Assembly: GCA_028823855.1 (NCBI GenBank)
Contig: JAPPFL010000079.1
Location: forward strand, 1-64,000
Direction of reading: 5' to 3'
Length of the DNA: 64,000 nucleotides
Source: Albidovulum sp.
GTDB taxonomy: Bacteria; Pseudomonadota; Alphaproteobacteria; Rhodobacterales; Rhodobacteraceae
Below are positions 36,468-46,233 of the stretch, one piece after another (the first letter of the stretch is position 1; the number at the start of each line of letters is the position of its first letter). The notes under the pieces were generated by a model that saw nothing but the letters and a program-made list of their open reading frames with translations, was not told where the DNA came from and searched no databases. Position numbers and translations under genes: made by a program.

Positions 36468-37245
36468 ATGCAGGGAGAACCCATTGCGAAGCGAAGCCAG
36501 GTGCGATTCCAGAAGGGCATGAGCCTCTCGGCTTTTCAGCTACTCTACGGCGCCGCGGCGAAATGCGCCGAAGCGCCGGCGCATCTTCTCCGGCCTCCGG
36601 ATTCGCTTGAACCTCCTTTGGCTACGCGAGGCGCTGCCGCCGCTAGCACAGTGTGACCTGCGGCATTGCGCTGAGTGCGAGCGGCAGACCTCGACCGCGG
36701 CCGGCGCGCTGTTCGAGCACTCCGAGCCGCCGCTCTCGATCCGGTCTCAGGCCGTTTTCCTGATTACGCAGGTCGCGAGGGGCATCTCGGCAATGGATCT
36801 CCCGAGCGCAAGATCGGCGTTTCCTACAAAGCGGCCTGGCGCGTGAAGCACAGGATCAAGCTCAGGACGGTGGCCGGCTTCCGGCAGAAGGCGATCCAGA
36901 GCCGGTGCCGCCGGGACGTCGCGCCGGGAAGCAGGAACTACAGCGACGGCCTGTCGCGCTTCGGTGGGGTCGCGGCGGCCGGGCGCCCGCATGTCTCCAT
37001 CGTTACCGGCGGCGGGCGGGCATCCGTACGCGTCAAGGAATTCGTTTGGTCCGACAACGTTACCGGCAACGTCAAGACGGCGCTTCGGAGCACTCACCAT
37101 TCCATGAACGGAAAATGCGCGCAGCGCTACCTCAGCGAATTCGAATACCGGTTTAACCGACGCCACGACCTGCCGAGCATGGTTCCGCGACTCGCCTGGG
37201 CCGCGGTTCGAACGCCGCCGACCTCCGAAAAGCTTTTCCGGAAGG
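36468..37245 (+). pseudogene. Decayed IS1595-family transposase
   Basis: Fragments in three frames: AKRSQVRFQKGMSLSAFQLL (36489 on), then CDLRHCAECERQTSTAAGAL and AVFLITQVARGISAM, then SYKAAWRVKHRIKL, and finally DGLSRFGGVAAAG, IVTGGGRASVRVKEFVWSDN, VTGNVKTALRSTHHSMN and YLSEFEYRFNRRHDL. The central part carrying the first catalytic Asp (the VEvDd.Y.GG region) is missing between the third and fourth blocks. It belongs to a different IS1595 subgroup from the intact transposase at 13700. Confidence 0.7.
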
Positions 37246-37876
37246 GGCCGGCCGGCGGCTTGAAGTCAAGCGACGCGGCTCCGCCGCGGAGGCCCAAGGC
37301 AATTTGGCGCGGTCGGCCCGCCCATTTTCTCCCAAAGAATGTTGATGCTCCCGGAAGAAGCGGCCGGATGCGTTCCGGCGCGCCCGTTCGGCAGATCCGG
37401 CCTCGAAAATCTGTCGGCGGCAGGCATTCCATGGTTCCGGGAGGCGAATCCGCGAGCGGCACTGGAAAAAGTAGCTTACGCACGGCTGCAGTCAGGAATA
37501 AATTTTCCTCAGCCTCGCGCAGCGCTGCACCGTTGGAAAATTCCTTATGTATCTTCCTTGTCCTTGAACATGCGAGGGTCGGAAGCCGAAGCGAATGCAA
37601 TGATCAACCTGCGGCGCCGCATGCTGAACTACAATTTTGCGGTTTGCTTCGCTTGGAAGGCCGCAGCAAATACCGATATGAACACGCCCCTCTACAACTC
37701 AAATTCGGCGGCGCTTGACATGCCTCGGCTAACGTGCAAGTTTCCGTGGTCATGAAATTGACAAGAGTATAAAAATTGGAATCATATCGTTCCAGTGCAA
37801 AACCGCGATTGGAGCGATTGTAGCGATAGCGAGGAAATAATTTTTTTTATACATCGATCAAGAAAGGGAGGATCGA
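37246..37876. other. Gene-free stretch ahead of the sugar importer
   Basis: A 138-codon frame (37339-37755) has no motifs. The right end holds a possible promoter (37758 on). Confidence 0.35.
37758..37794 (+). promoter_or_regulatory. Possible promoter/operator of the sugar-type importer
   Basis: TTGACA at 37758-37763 is a consensus -35. The -10 region is weak (TCATAT at 18 bp). It overlaps an interrupted palindrome TGGAATCATATCGTTCCA (37777-37794: arms TGGAA/TTCCA and a central ATAT). No regulator gene is adjacent. Confidence 0.35.
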
Positions 37877-37877
37877 A

Positions 37878-39164
37878 ATGTCATTTAGTATTAAATCGAC
37901 GCAACGAGTTGTGGGCGCAGCCTTGGTGTCTGCAATGGTGTTCGGTGCCGTAAGTTTCGAGGCGGCGCTTGCAGCGGACCGCAATCTCAAAGTCTGGTTC
38001 GGCCGAGAGAATTTCATTCCCGACGACAGGTTCGCAACATTTAATGCCGAATATCCCGACATAAATGTCGAATTTGAGGTTATTCGCCTTGAAGACGTGA
38101 TCACCCAGTTAATCCTGGCGCTGCGCTCGGGAACCGCACCTGATATCGTGCAGATCCATACTCGCGATGTCGCCCAGCTGGCTCAGGGTGGCGTGGTCAA
38201 GAATGTTTCGCATATGATTGAGGAAATGAAGCAACGCTTCCCTGTGACCTACGAGCAGCTCGCACCGCTTGCGTGGGAAGGCGCTTCGGATTTCGACGGC
38301 AACCTTTATGGCATTGCACTCTATGCACAGTCCATTTACTTGACCTATCGAACCGACTGGCTGGATGAAGCCGGAATTGAATATCCGCTGGAAACTACCG
38401 ACCGCGTGCTCGAAGCGGCCAAGGCGCTTACGACGCTGCCCGAGGGCGGCGAGCGATTCGGCTTTAGTCTTCTCGGCTGCTGCAATAGCCCCACCTGGGA
38501 AATGCCACTATTTTTGGCCATGGGCGGAGAGGTTATCAACGGCGTTCCGCAGGTCGATACCGAGATCGGCATAGCCTGGATCGAGTTCTATCAGGAGCTG
38601 ATGCGTAGCCAGGCGGCCCATCCCGATACGCCTTCTTGGGATTCCGGCCAAATGCGCGCCGCATTTATCGGCGAGCGTGCCGGAATGATGAATATGGGCG
38701 AGCATATCTATGTCGAGCTCCACAAGCAGGTTCCCTATGAGGAGGGAAGATGGACGTTTGAGCGCCTGCCGACCCGGCCTGGTCAAACCGAGCCGCATGT
38801 CCAGTCCGGCTTTGCCTTCCCGTTCATCGTAACGACTGCCAATGAGGATGAAGAAGCCGCAATGCTGGCTCTCGAGTATCTGTCTCGCCCCGCATTCGCC
38901 AAGCAGGTCGCCATTCGCTATCAGCCGACCACTAACACGGCCGTGTCGGAGGATGCTGAATATCTGGCCGCAAAACCTTGGGCAACGGATATTTCACCGC
39001 TCTCCTCCAATCTGATCTCGCTGCCGACCCATCCAACGAAGGCAATCCAGATCTACGACGTATTGCAGGAGCTACGCGATCTGATGGTCTCCTCGCCTAA
39101 CTCCGATGCCGCAGAGATGGCAGCCAATGCGCAAGAAGCGCTGAACGCCGCCGCCGGGCTCTAG
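37878..39164 (+). CDS. Sugar-type ABC transporter substrate-binding protein (SBP family 1)
   Basis: 428 residues with a cleavable signal peptide (cleavage near EAALAAD, about residue 33). The mature part begins RNLKVWFGRENF and follows the family-1 plan: EVIRLEDVITQLILALRSGT, APDIVQIHTRDVAQLAQGGV, DFDGNLYGIALYAQ and later AAMLALEYLS. Ligands of this family are sugars, polyols or glycerol phosphates. GAAAGGGAGG precedes the ATG. It is followed by a hairpin and then permease, permease and ATPase genes, a complete importer. Confidence 0.9.
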   Translation: MSFSIKSTQRVVGAALVSAMVFGAVSFEAALAADRNLKVWFGRENFIPDDRFATFNAEYPDINVEFEVIRLEDVITQLILALRSGTAPDIVQIHTRDVAQLAQGGVVKNVSHMIEEMKQRFPVTYEQLAPLAWEGASDFDGNLYGIALYAQSIYLTYRTDWLDEAGIEYPLETTDRVLEAAKALTTLPEGGERFGFSLLGCCNSPTWEMPLFLAMGGEVINGVPQVDTEIGIAWIEFYQELMRSQAAHPDTPSWDSGQMRAAFIGERAGMMNMGEHIYVELHKQVPYEEGRWTFERLPTRPGQTEPHVQSGFAFPFIVTTANEDEEAAMLALEYLSRPAFAKQVAIRYQPTTNTAVSEDAEYLAAKPWATDISPLSSNLISLPTHPTKAIQIYDVLQELRDLMVSSPNSDAAEMAANAQEALNAAAGL

Positions 39165-39191
39165 GCAAATCGAAAGGTGAACTCTTTATTT

Positions 39192-39223
39192 GAAGGAGCG
39201 GGCGCTATTGCGCCCGCTCCTTC
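39192..39223 (+). terminator. Intercistronic hairpin after the second binding-protein gene
   Basis: A 14-bp perfect stem, GAAGGAGCGGGCGC with GCGCCCGCTCCTTC, around TATT, 27 bp after the stop. There is no T-run. It probably protects or attenuates the message so that the binding protein is made in excess. Confidence 0.7.
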
Positions 39224-39263
39224 ACGTCGCGCCGCCGACCATGATCCAAGGGAACACTGATTG

Positions 39264-40205
39264 ATGCCGTCCTTGACGAAGACGAGTAATAATTCGACGA
39301 CGGCACGTGAGCGGATCGCCGATCTGGCGTTAGCCACAGTACCGTACCTGATGGTGATTCCCGGCCTGATTTTCGTGGTCGGCGTTCTGGGGTATGCAGT
39401 TTTCGGTGGCTTTGTCTTGTCTGTCCACGCGACGGACATGTTCCTCAACAAAACCTTTGTTGGGCTACAAAATTATATCAGCGTCTTCAATGATCCGCGT
39501 TTTCAGGCATCGTTGTTGCGAACGATCGTCTTCGTGGTTCTCAGCATAACACTCGGCATAGTGATGTCGATGGTTTTCGCGCTTACGCTTTATCATGTGG
39601 GTTTTGCCCGGCGCTTTTTTCGGGGAATGAGCCTGGTTCCCTACTTCGTCTCCGGCATCGCCGCGGCGGTCATGTTCCGCTTCGTTTTCACGACAAGCGG
39701 CGGATTCGTAAATTACGTATTGCAGCAAATCGGGCTGCCGACGGCGGCCTGGCTGGGCGATCCCTATCTCGCCTTCATGGTCGCGGTGCTCGCCAATTGC
39801 TGGTTCATGGTGCCCTTTGCCACGCTGATTCTGCTCGGCGGCCTGCAGACCGTTGACAGGGATATCTACGATGCCGCCACCATAGACGGCGCTTCGGGAA
39901 TCCAGATGTTCTTCCAGATTACGATCCCGATGATCAAGCCGATGCTAGGTGTAAGCCTGATCTGGGTTTCCTATATCAGTTTCAGCACCTTCGACATCAT
40001 CTTCGCCCTAACCGCCGGCGGTCCGCAGCGGGCTACGGAGGTTGTCTCAATGTATATGTATCGGATCGCATTCCTACAGCTCGATTTCGGTCAGGGCGCG
40101 GTCCTGATGGTTGTGCTGCTGTCTTTCAACACGGTGATGAGCCTGTTTTACCTTTACTACTTTGTTCTGGCCGACCGTCGTTTAGAGAAGGAGGCTAGTC
40201 CGTGA
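39264..40205 (+). CDS. Sugar-type ABC transporter permease, MalF/UgpA-like
   Basis: 313 residues with about six membrane helices; the EAA loop is DIYDAATIDGASGIQMFFQI. ATG at 39264 follows a TTG in frame; AAGGGAAC lies upstream. The stop overlaps the next gene's GTG (GTGA at 40202-40205). Confidence 0.9.
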   Translation: MPSLTKTSNNSTTARERIADLALATVPYLMVIPGLIFVVGVLGYAVFGGFVLSVHATDMFLNKTFVGLQNYISVFNDPRFQASLLRTIVFVVLSITLGIVMSMVFALTLYHVGFARRFFRGMSLVPYFVSGIAAAVMFRFVFTTSGGFVNYVLQQIGLPTAAWLGDPYLAFMVAVLANCWFMVPFATLILLGGLQTVDRDIYDAATIDGASGIQMFFQITIPMIKPMLGVSLIWVSYISFSTFDIIFALTAGGPQRATEVVSMYMYRIAFLQLDFGQGAVLMVVLLSFNTVMSLFYLYYFVLADRRLEKEASP

Positions 40206-41095
40206 ACCGGCAAATGACGCGCACCGAGGAATCGACCTTGAGACCCGAGCCTGGAATCCTGCAGGACTGGCTGGGACGTTACAGAAGGTTCTTTCTGATC
40301 GGCCTGCCGCTGGCCTTTCTAATAATCTGGACGATGGTGCCCATACTCTGGGCATTCTTGGCCTCGCTCAAAAATCCTCTGGAAATCTACGAATCGAGCA
40401 CATTCTTTCCACGCAGCCCGTCGCTGGCCGCCTATCAAACTGTTCTCGCCATCGACGGATTTGGCAAATGGATATTCAACAGCGTACTGGTCACGGCAGT
40501 GGCAACGATTGTGCCGTTGATACTAAGCATTCTTGCCGCCTACGGTTTCGCCCGCTATTTGTTTGCCTTCCGGCATGTTCTACTACTCCTTTACCTGATC
40601 CCTCGGATCATTCCGCGGGTAAGTCTGATCGTGCCATTGAACGACTTGATGACCGATCTTGGTCTCATTAATACGTACTGGGTACTCTACCTCACCTATA
40701 TTGCCAGCGCAGTACCGCTTTCAACCTGGATTCTTGTTGGCTTCTTCCGGGCGGTGCCAAGGGAGATCGAGGAATCGGCGACGATAGATGGCGCCAATAT
40801 GTGGAATCGCCTTCGCCATGTGATCCTGCCGATCGCCTGGCCAGGCGTAGTCACCGCCGCAGTGCTGTGTATTCGCGAGGGCTGGAATGAATTCGCGTTT
40901 GTCCTAGCGCTCGTAACCGAGACCGGCATGCGTACGCTCCCCTATGCGCTGTACATGCTGAAAGATTCCATGGGGGTGCAAAACTATGCGGTCTACAACG
41001 CGTTCACCATTCTCACGGTTCTGCCCCTGTTGATTGTCTATCTACTACTCGAACGCCGCGTCGTCGAAAGCATCGTTTCCGGCGCGGTAAAATAA
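40202..41095 (+). CDS. Sugar-type ABC transporter permease, MalG/UgpE-like
   Basis: 297 residues, six membrane helices, EAA loop PREIEESATIDGANMWNRL. GTG start within the previous stop; GAAGGAGG upstream. It forms the heterodimeric channel with the preceding permease. Confidence 0.9.
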   Translation: MNRQMTRTEESTLRPEPGILQDWLGRYRRFFLIGLPLAFLIIWTMVPILWAFLASLKNPLEIYESSTFFPRSPSLAAYQTVLAIDGFGKWIFNSVLVTAVATIVPLILSILAAYGFARYLFAFRHVLLLLYLIPRIIPRVSLIVPLNDLMTDLGLINTYWVLYLTYIASAVPLSTWILVGFFRAVPREIEESATIDGANMWNRLRHVILPIAWPGVVTAAVLCIREGWNEFAFVLALVTETGMRTLPYALYMLKDSMGVQNYAVYNAFTILTVLPLLIVYLLLERRVVESIVSGAVK

Positions 41096-41111
41096 GGACG
41101 AGGTTTGAGCG

Positions 41112-42188
41112 ATGGCTACCAGTTACGTTGAATATCGTGAACTGACAAAGAGATTCGGCTCGACTCAGATCCTGCACGGTATCAACTTGCAGATCGAAGA
41201 AAGTGAGTTTGTAGTCCTGGTTGGCCCTTCCGGCTGCGGCAAGTCGACCTTGCTTCGCATGACCGCCGGTCTCGAAACCATAAATTCCGGTGAGATCAGC
41301 ATTGCCGACCGGGTAGTAAATCGGGTGCGGGCCAAAGACCGCGGCATCGCCATGGTTTTTCAGTCTTACGCGCTCTATCCGCACATGACCGTGGCCGACA
41401 ATCTCTCATTCGGTCTGAAGATGAACAAAACCCCGCTGGAGCGCATCACCAAGAGCATCGCCAGCGCAGCTTCGATTCTGAAGCTGTCACAGCTGCTAAA
41501 GCGATTGCCGGCGCAACTTTCCGGCGGTCAGCGCCAGCGCGTAGCCATGGGTCGCGCCCTGGTGCGCGAACCCGAAGTCTTCCTATTCGACGAACCGCTC
41601 TCAAATCTCGATGCCAAATTGCGCGTTGGGATGCGCGCCGAAATCAAGGCTCTGCACCAACGGCTGAAAACGACAACGATCTACGTTACTCATGACCAGA
41701 TAGAGGCCATGACCATGGCCGATAGGGTAGTCGTGATGAATGACGGCCGCATTGAGCAGGTCGGCGCGCCTCTGGAAATTTACGATCGTCCCGAGAATCT
41801 ATTCGTTGCTGATTTTCTTGGATCGCCGGCGATGAACCTGCTGTCGGGCAAGGTTGTGCACAATGACGGTCGTATGGATTTCGAGCTTGAGAATGGAATT
41901 CAGCTGCCGCTGCCTGACAACAGTGCCCTGCGATCGGATCAGCAGATCATCTACGGCATACGCCCGGAGCATGTAGCCTTTACCGACGACGATAATGGTC
42001 TTCCAGTAAATCTGACACTGGTTGAACCGGCGGGATGGGAGACGCATTTGCATGCGGACTTGTCTGGCATTTCACTTCGTTTGCTTTCCGTAGAACGCGT
42101 GGGGGCAAGGCCTGGAGACAGTGCGCGGCTCGCCGTAGATACGAGCAAGTTACACCTCTTTGATCCGACGACAGGACGGCGCATCTGA
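41112..42188 (+). CDS. Sugar-type ABC transporter ATPase, MalK/UgpC-like
   Basis: 358 residues: Walker A GPSGCGKST (about 38-46), Q-loop VFQSYALYPHMTV, signature LSGGQRQRVAMGRAL, Walker B VFLFDEPLSNLD, H-loop THDQIEAMT, and a C-terminal TOBE/regulatory domain from about residue 235 (YGIRPEHVAF). Complete. It lies 16 bp after the permease gene and ends the operon proper; a broken transketolase follows in the same direction. Confidence 0.92.
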   Translation: MATSYVEYRELTKRFGSTQILHGINLQIEESEFVVLVGPSGCGKSTLLRMTAGLETINSGEISIADRVVNRVRAKDRGIAMVFQSYALYPHMTVADNLSFGLKMNKTPLERITKSIASAASILKLSQLLKRLPAQLSGGQRQRVAMGRALVREPEVFLFDEPLSNLDAKLRVGMRAEIKALHQRLKTTTIYVTHDQIEAMTMADRVVVMNDGRIEQVGAPLEIYDRPENLFVADFLGSPAMNLLSGKVVHNDGRMDFELENGIQLPLPDNSALRSDQQIIYGIRPEHVAFTDDDNGLPVNLTLVEPAGWETHLHADLSGISLRLLSVERVGARPGDSARLAVDTSKLHLFDPTTGRRI

Positions 42189-42287
42189 CCGGTTCCTTTG
42201 GACCCGCCCGATACCGCTTTCGCGCATCCATTCCCCGATTCTCAATGCAGGACGCGGAATTTTCCAAAGCCTGGTAACCCGCCTCTC

Positions 42288-43204
42288 GATGAACCTCGCC
42301 GCAAGATGGCCGGTGCGGTCCGAATGCTCGCCATTGACGCCATTTAAAGGGCAAAGCCCGGTCACTCGGGCATGCTAAAAGGGATGGCCGATGCTGCACC
42401 GGCGCTATTCGGCACGGCGATGAAATTTGATCCGGATGCACCTTTGCGGCCGGATCGCGATCGCTTTGCGCTCTCGGCAGGGCATGGTTCGATGCTGATC
42501 TATGCGGTGCTGCATTTGACTGGATATTCTAGATTCGGCACGGAATCCTTGAATAGTTTTCGTAAGCGGGGTTCACTTGCGGCCGGACATCCCGAAGCCG
42601 AGCAAGCGCACGGAATCGAGGCCACAACTGGCCCGCCGGGGCAAGGGATCGCCAACGCCGCCGGCATGGCCCTTGCCGAGCGCATTCTTGCTACCAGATT
42701 TGGCGAGATTCAGGTCGACCGCAACGCGTACGTAGTCTGCGGAGGCGGTTGTCTGACGGAGGGCGTCAGCCGCGAGGCCGCCTCGATAGCCGGGCGTTCG
42801 GGCCTTTCCAGGCTGATTACGCCATACGAAGACAATGGCATCGCCATCGACGGTCCCGCCAGTCTTTCCTTCAGCGATAATGCAACTCTGCGGTTCGAAG
42901 CTTATGGCTAGCGAGTTGAGAGCGTCGAAGGGCATGATGTTGACGCTGTCGCCGAGGCGCCGGCGCGGGCGCGAAAAGCTGATCGTCCGACCCTGATTCG
43001 CTGCAAAACGGCGATCGCTTTCGGCGCGCCCAATATGGCCGCCGATCCGGCTTTACATACGGGATCCCTCGGTACCGAGGAGGTCGCCGGAACCCGCGAG
43101 AACCTGGGCTGGTACCATCCGGCATTCTCCGCACCCGCAGACATCATGTCAGCTTGGGAAGCCTTGGAAAGTACCGGTCGACTACGCATGGTTGTAATCA
43201 AATA
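42288..43204 (+). pseudogene. Transketolase N-terminal part with two in-frame nonsense codons
   Basis: One reading frame matches the thiamine-diphosphate-binding half of transketolase: RMLAIDAI, PGHSGMLKGMADAAPALFGT, DRDRFALSAGHGSMLIYAVL, EATTGPPGQGIANAAGMALA, DNGIAIDG, RVESVEGHDVDAVAEA, RPTLIRCKTAIAFGAPN. It is interrupted by TAA at 42345-42347 (where Gln or similar is expected) and TAG at 42909-42911 (in place of Trp in AYGWRVESV). The cofactor motif GDG..EG reads GGGCLTEG, losing the Mg-binding Asp. The frame ends at 43204, less than half of a transketolase. It was probably the last gene of the importer operon, handling the imported sugar. Confidence 0.8.
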
Positions 43205-44299
43205 AATTTTCAGCAAGGTTTCCTAACGCTTCCGGCGACTCTGCTCCGACAGCCCGCACGTTAGACGGAACTTCACGCGAATTTCGACGCAGTCTCTCGA
43301 TACAACCCATTGAATTGTAAGAGTTTTTCACGCTGCGGGAGAGGTTTCAATATGTATTTTTTGTTACATATCAAATTTCATTTTGACGGGACAATTATCG
43401 TCATATACAAGGCCTTGAACTAAAATAATACGTTTCATATCGGAGCAGCGGGTAAGTCGGCCAGTATCGATACGATCGGAAAATAGTACGGTTGGAAGGC
43501 CGTTCTCCTCGGGCAATTCTGGCGCAAAGGCAAAAGGATCCGCCAAAAGACGTTCGGAAACATGTCCAGGCTGTCGCGCGGCCACGCCGACGCCGTCGTC
43601 GCTTGCACGCTTGGCTAGGAAAGTGCGCCTCCAGCCTCGGCGACCTGCTCAGCACCGATGCCAAAAAAGGGTGTTTACATACAAATGACAGGTTGATTCA
43701 TCAAAAAACTCAGAAAAATAAGGCCAAATTGAGCTATTCCTCGAATGAAGTTCCGGTTAGAGCATTTCGGGACAAATTTAAAGAATCGGCGAGCCTCCGC
43801 AGCCATGTCCGCTATCAAGAAGTGTAGGATCGCTGAATGGATTCCGGAACGATCAACTGCAGATTCTCGGCAACTTTCCCGACGGTCTGCGCTTCGGCAA
43901 TTCCCCGTTCCAGCACTAGAAAGTGTTTGCGTCGAGTCGAACATTCCTCTCGAAAATCATGAGGCGCCAGGTCCGTACTAGCCGATTTCGACCCGGCATC
44001 GACGGATGCTCGAAAGTAAATCCGTTTGCTGAATTTTAACTGAATTCCTCGGAAGGAAAATTCAGCCCGTTGAATGTCCGCTTGCTCGTCGAAAAATTCG
44101 CGCGATCGTTAAATCGCGTTTGCCTAGCCAAATTGCCGCATGACTCTTTGCACGCGCCAATTTCACATTTCGATCCATGCGTTGGTGCGACTCGTTCATA
44201 TGGAATCCAGGGTTCAATAGCCTTTCGAGGAATCTTCGAAACCATCAACGCAACTGGAATCGACTTGTATGTAGAGAGATATGCGCGATAGGAAATGGC
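43205..44299. other. Mostly empty stretch; one unrecognised coding relic
   Basis: Apart from the minus-strand frame at 43364-43635 described separately, frames here are short and without motifs. Composition is somewhat AT-richer than the flanking genes. Confidence 0.35.
43364..43635 (-). pseudogene. Unrecognised C-terminal coding relic
   Basis: The minus strand is open and reads RTFLAKRASDDGVGVAARQP, GHVSERLLADPFAFAPELPE, NGLPTVLFSDRIDTGRL and ends VQGLVYDDNCPVKMKFDM before TAA. Composition is protein-like (balanced charges, no Arg/Pro excess), unlike the shadow frames nearby, but I cannot name a family and there is no start or upstream half. Treat as a possible 3' gene remnant. Confidence 0.3.
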
Positions 44300-44728
44300 A
44301 TGGAACTGCGCCAGCTTCGACTGTTTTTGAAAGTTCTCGAACACGGAAATATTTCGGCTGCCGCGGATTCCCTCAGAATGCCGCAACCGGTACTTTCGCG
44401 GCATATCGCTCGAATCGAGAAAGAGTTTTCCGCCAAGCTGCTGGACAGACTGCCTCAAGGAGTCTCGCCAAACTCGGCGGGAAAAATACAGCGAGACCAT
44501 GCTAGTTCTATCGATGCGAACTACCGCAACGCATTGCGTCACATTGCTGCATTGCAAACTGCTTCGGCCGGAGTTGCAAATGTCGGGACAGGACGGTCCT
44601 GGCTTCGAGGACCGCTCTCTACAGGGGTAGCGAGGTTGGTGGCAAAGAACCCAGCGGTGCGAATCAAAATCGTGACGGGCGCGACAGACACGCTTCCATC
44701 CAGACTGCTTCGCGGCGAATGGATTTGA
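44300..44728 (+). pseudogene. LysR-family regulator, truncated after the DNA-binding half
   Basis: ATG at 44300 with AGGAAATGG upstream. MELRQLRLFLKVLEHGNISA, AADSLRMPQPVLSRHIARIE and FSAKLLDRLPQGVSPNSAG give a complete LysR helix-turn-helix (residues 1-62), followed by the linker helix and the first strand of the effector domain (LRGPLSTGVARLVAKNPAVR). The frame stops at residue 142 of an expected 300, exactly where tctA-like sequence begins (10-bp overlap). A deletion has apparently removed the regulator's effector domain and probably tctC/tctB. Confidence 0.7.
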
Positions 44729-46233
44729 TTGCGGAAGTCGCTGCCCGATCGCTGACGCTTGCCAATATCGTCTTTGTCGCCGCAGGCAACTCTGTGGGGT
44801 ACGTGGTCGGCGCAGTTCCGGGGCCTGGGAAAGTAACGGCAGCGGCGATCGCGATCCCTTTGACCTATTTCGCTAAACCCGTTCAGCGCCATCGGCTCTC
44901 TGGTAGGCATTGCCAAGGGAAGCAATTCCGGAAACGCGGTTTCCGCTATTCTCATCAATACGCCCGGCGAACCGCCATCGGTTCCGACCGCGATGGACGG
45001 ATACCCGATGGCTAGAAAGGGCCAGGACCTTAAGTCCTTGAAAGTTGCGCTGTTCGCTTCTACCATCGTCGATTTCTTTTCAACCCGGCTGCTGGTGTTT
45101 CTCACCGCTCCTCTCGATCGGATTGCCATCCAAATCGGCAAGGTCGAACTGGCCTCGATCCGGATTTTCGCTTTGACCTTCATAGCCGCGCTGTCGGGCA
45201 AGTCTCAGAGCAAAGGCCTGATTTCAGGTCGGATTGGCATCATCCTGGCGTCAGCCGGTCTGGAGCCTTAAACCGCTTCGCCGCGCCTCACATTCGGATC
45301 CTTCCAAGTCTACGACGGATTGCCATTGGTTGCCATGGCGATCGGTATCGTCGCGATCGCGGAAATGATCATCCAATTCGAAGAAAAGCTTGCCGAAAAA
45401 GCGACGGGCAGTCCGGCGCACGGCGAGGTATCGAAGTTCGCGGCGGGTCGGGACAGTTCGGTAACCAGAGAGGATTGGCGAAATATCTCTGTTCCGATCA
45501 TTCGCGGAACCGCGATCGGCTCGGCCATCGGGCTGTTGCCTGGCTTGGGCGCCGCCATAGGGTCTTTCGCTTCATACGGCGCTACGAGAAAGTTCTCAAA
45601 GAACCCCGAAAGTTTCGGCAAAGGCAATGTTCAGGGAGTTGCGGCGGCGGAAAGCGCCGAAAACGCGGTCATGCCCGCGAGCCTTATCACTCCCTTCGCT
45701 CTCGGGATTCCGGGCAGCGTCATCGCCGCCATTCTGGCGGCGGGATTCACGATGCACGAAATAATCCCCGGCCCGCTGATGCTGCGCGACAACCCTGAAT
45801 TCATGCTGGGGCTCTACGGATCGCTACTGTTGGCGTCGCTTATCATGCTGTTGATCGGGTGGTTCGGGATGCGCTTCTTCGTTTAGGTGATTTCCGTTCC
45901 CTTCCCCATTCTGTTTTCGGGCGTGTTCTTTTTCAGCGTGATCGGCTCCTATTTGCGGGGCGGCGAACAATTCGGCGTCTTTGTCATGGTAGTCTTCGGA
46001 TTCGTAGGCTATTTGCTAGAGAAGTTCGAATTCTCGTTCGTTACGTTCATCATCGGGTTTATTTTTGGTCACAACTGGAATTGGCAATTCGGCAATCCAT
46101 CATTACCATGCGCGGCGAAAGTTTGACGTTGTACCCGGTGGCGATCTCCTTTGTTTCGATTACCGCCATGGTTGTACTGCGAACGGTTTGGACTTCATGG
46201 AAACGAGTAAGTTCCGATTTGAAAAATGAATAA
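44719..46233 (+). pseudogene. Tripartite tricarboxylate transporter large subunit (TctA), full length but broken
   Basis: Start MDLIAEVAARSLTLANIVFV. After a frameshift at about 44880 the frame reads SAIGSLVGIAKGSNSGNAVS, AILINTPGEPPSVPTAMDGY, the TctA signature. Two in-frame stops follow, TAA at 45269-45271 (GLEP-stop-TASPRLTFG) and TAG at 45884-45886 (MRFFV-stop-VISVP), and a second frameshift at about 46070 leads to the C-terminal LELAIRQSIITMRGES up to 46233. Every segment of the roughly 500-residue membrane protein is present, so the decay is by small lesions. An open paralogue lies at 62602-63999. Confidence 0.8.
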
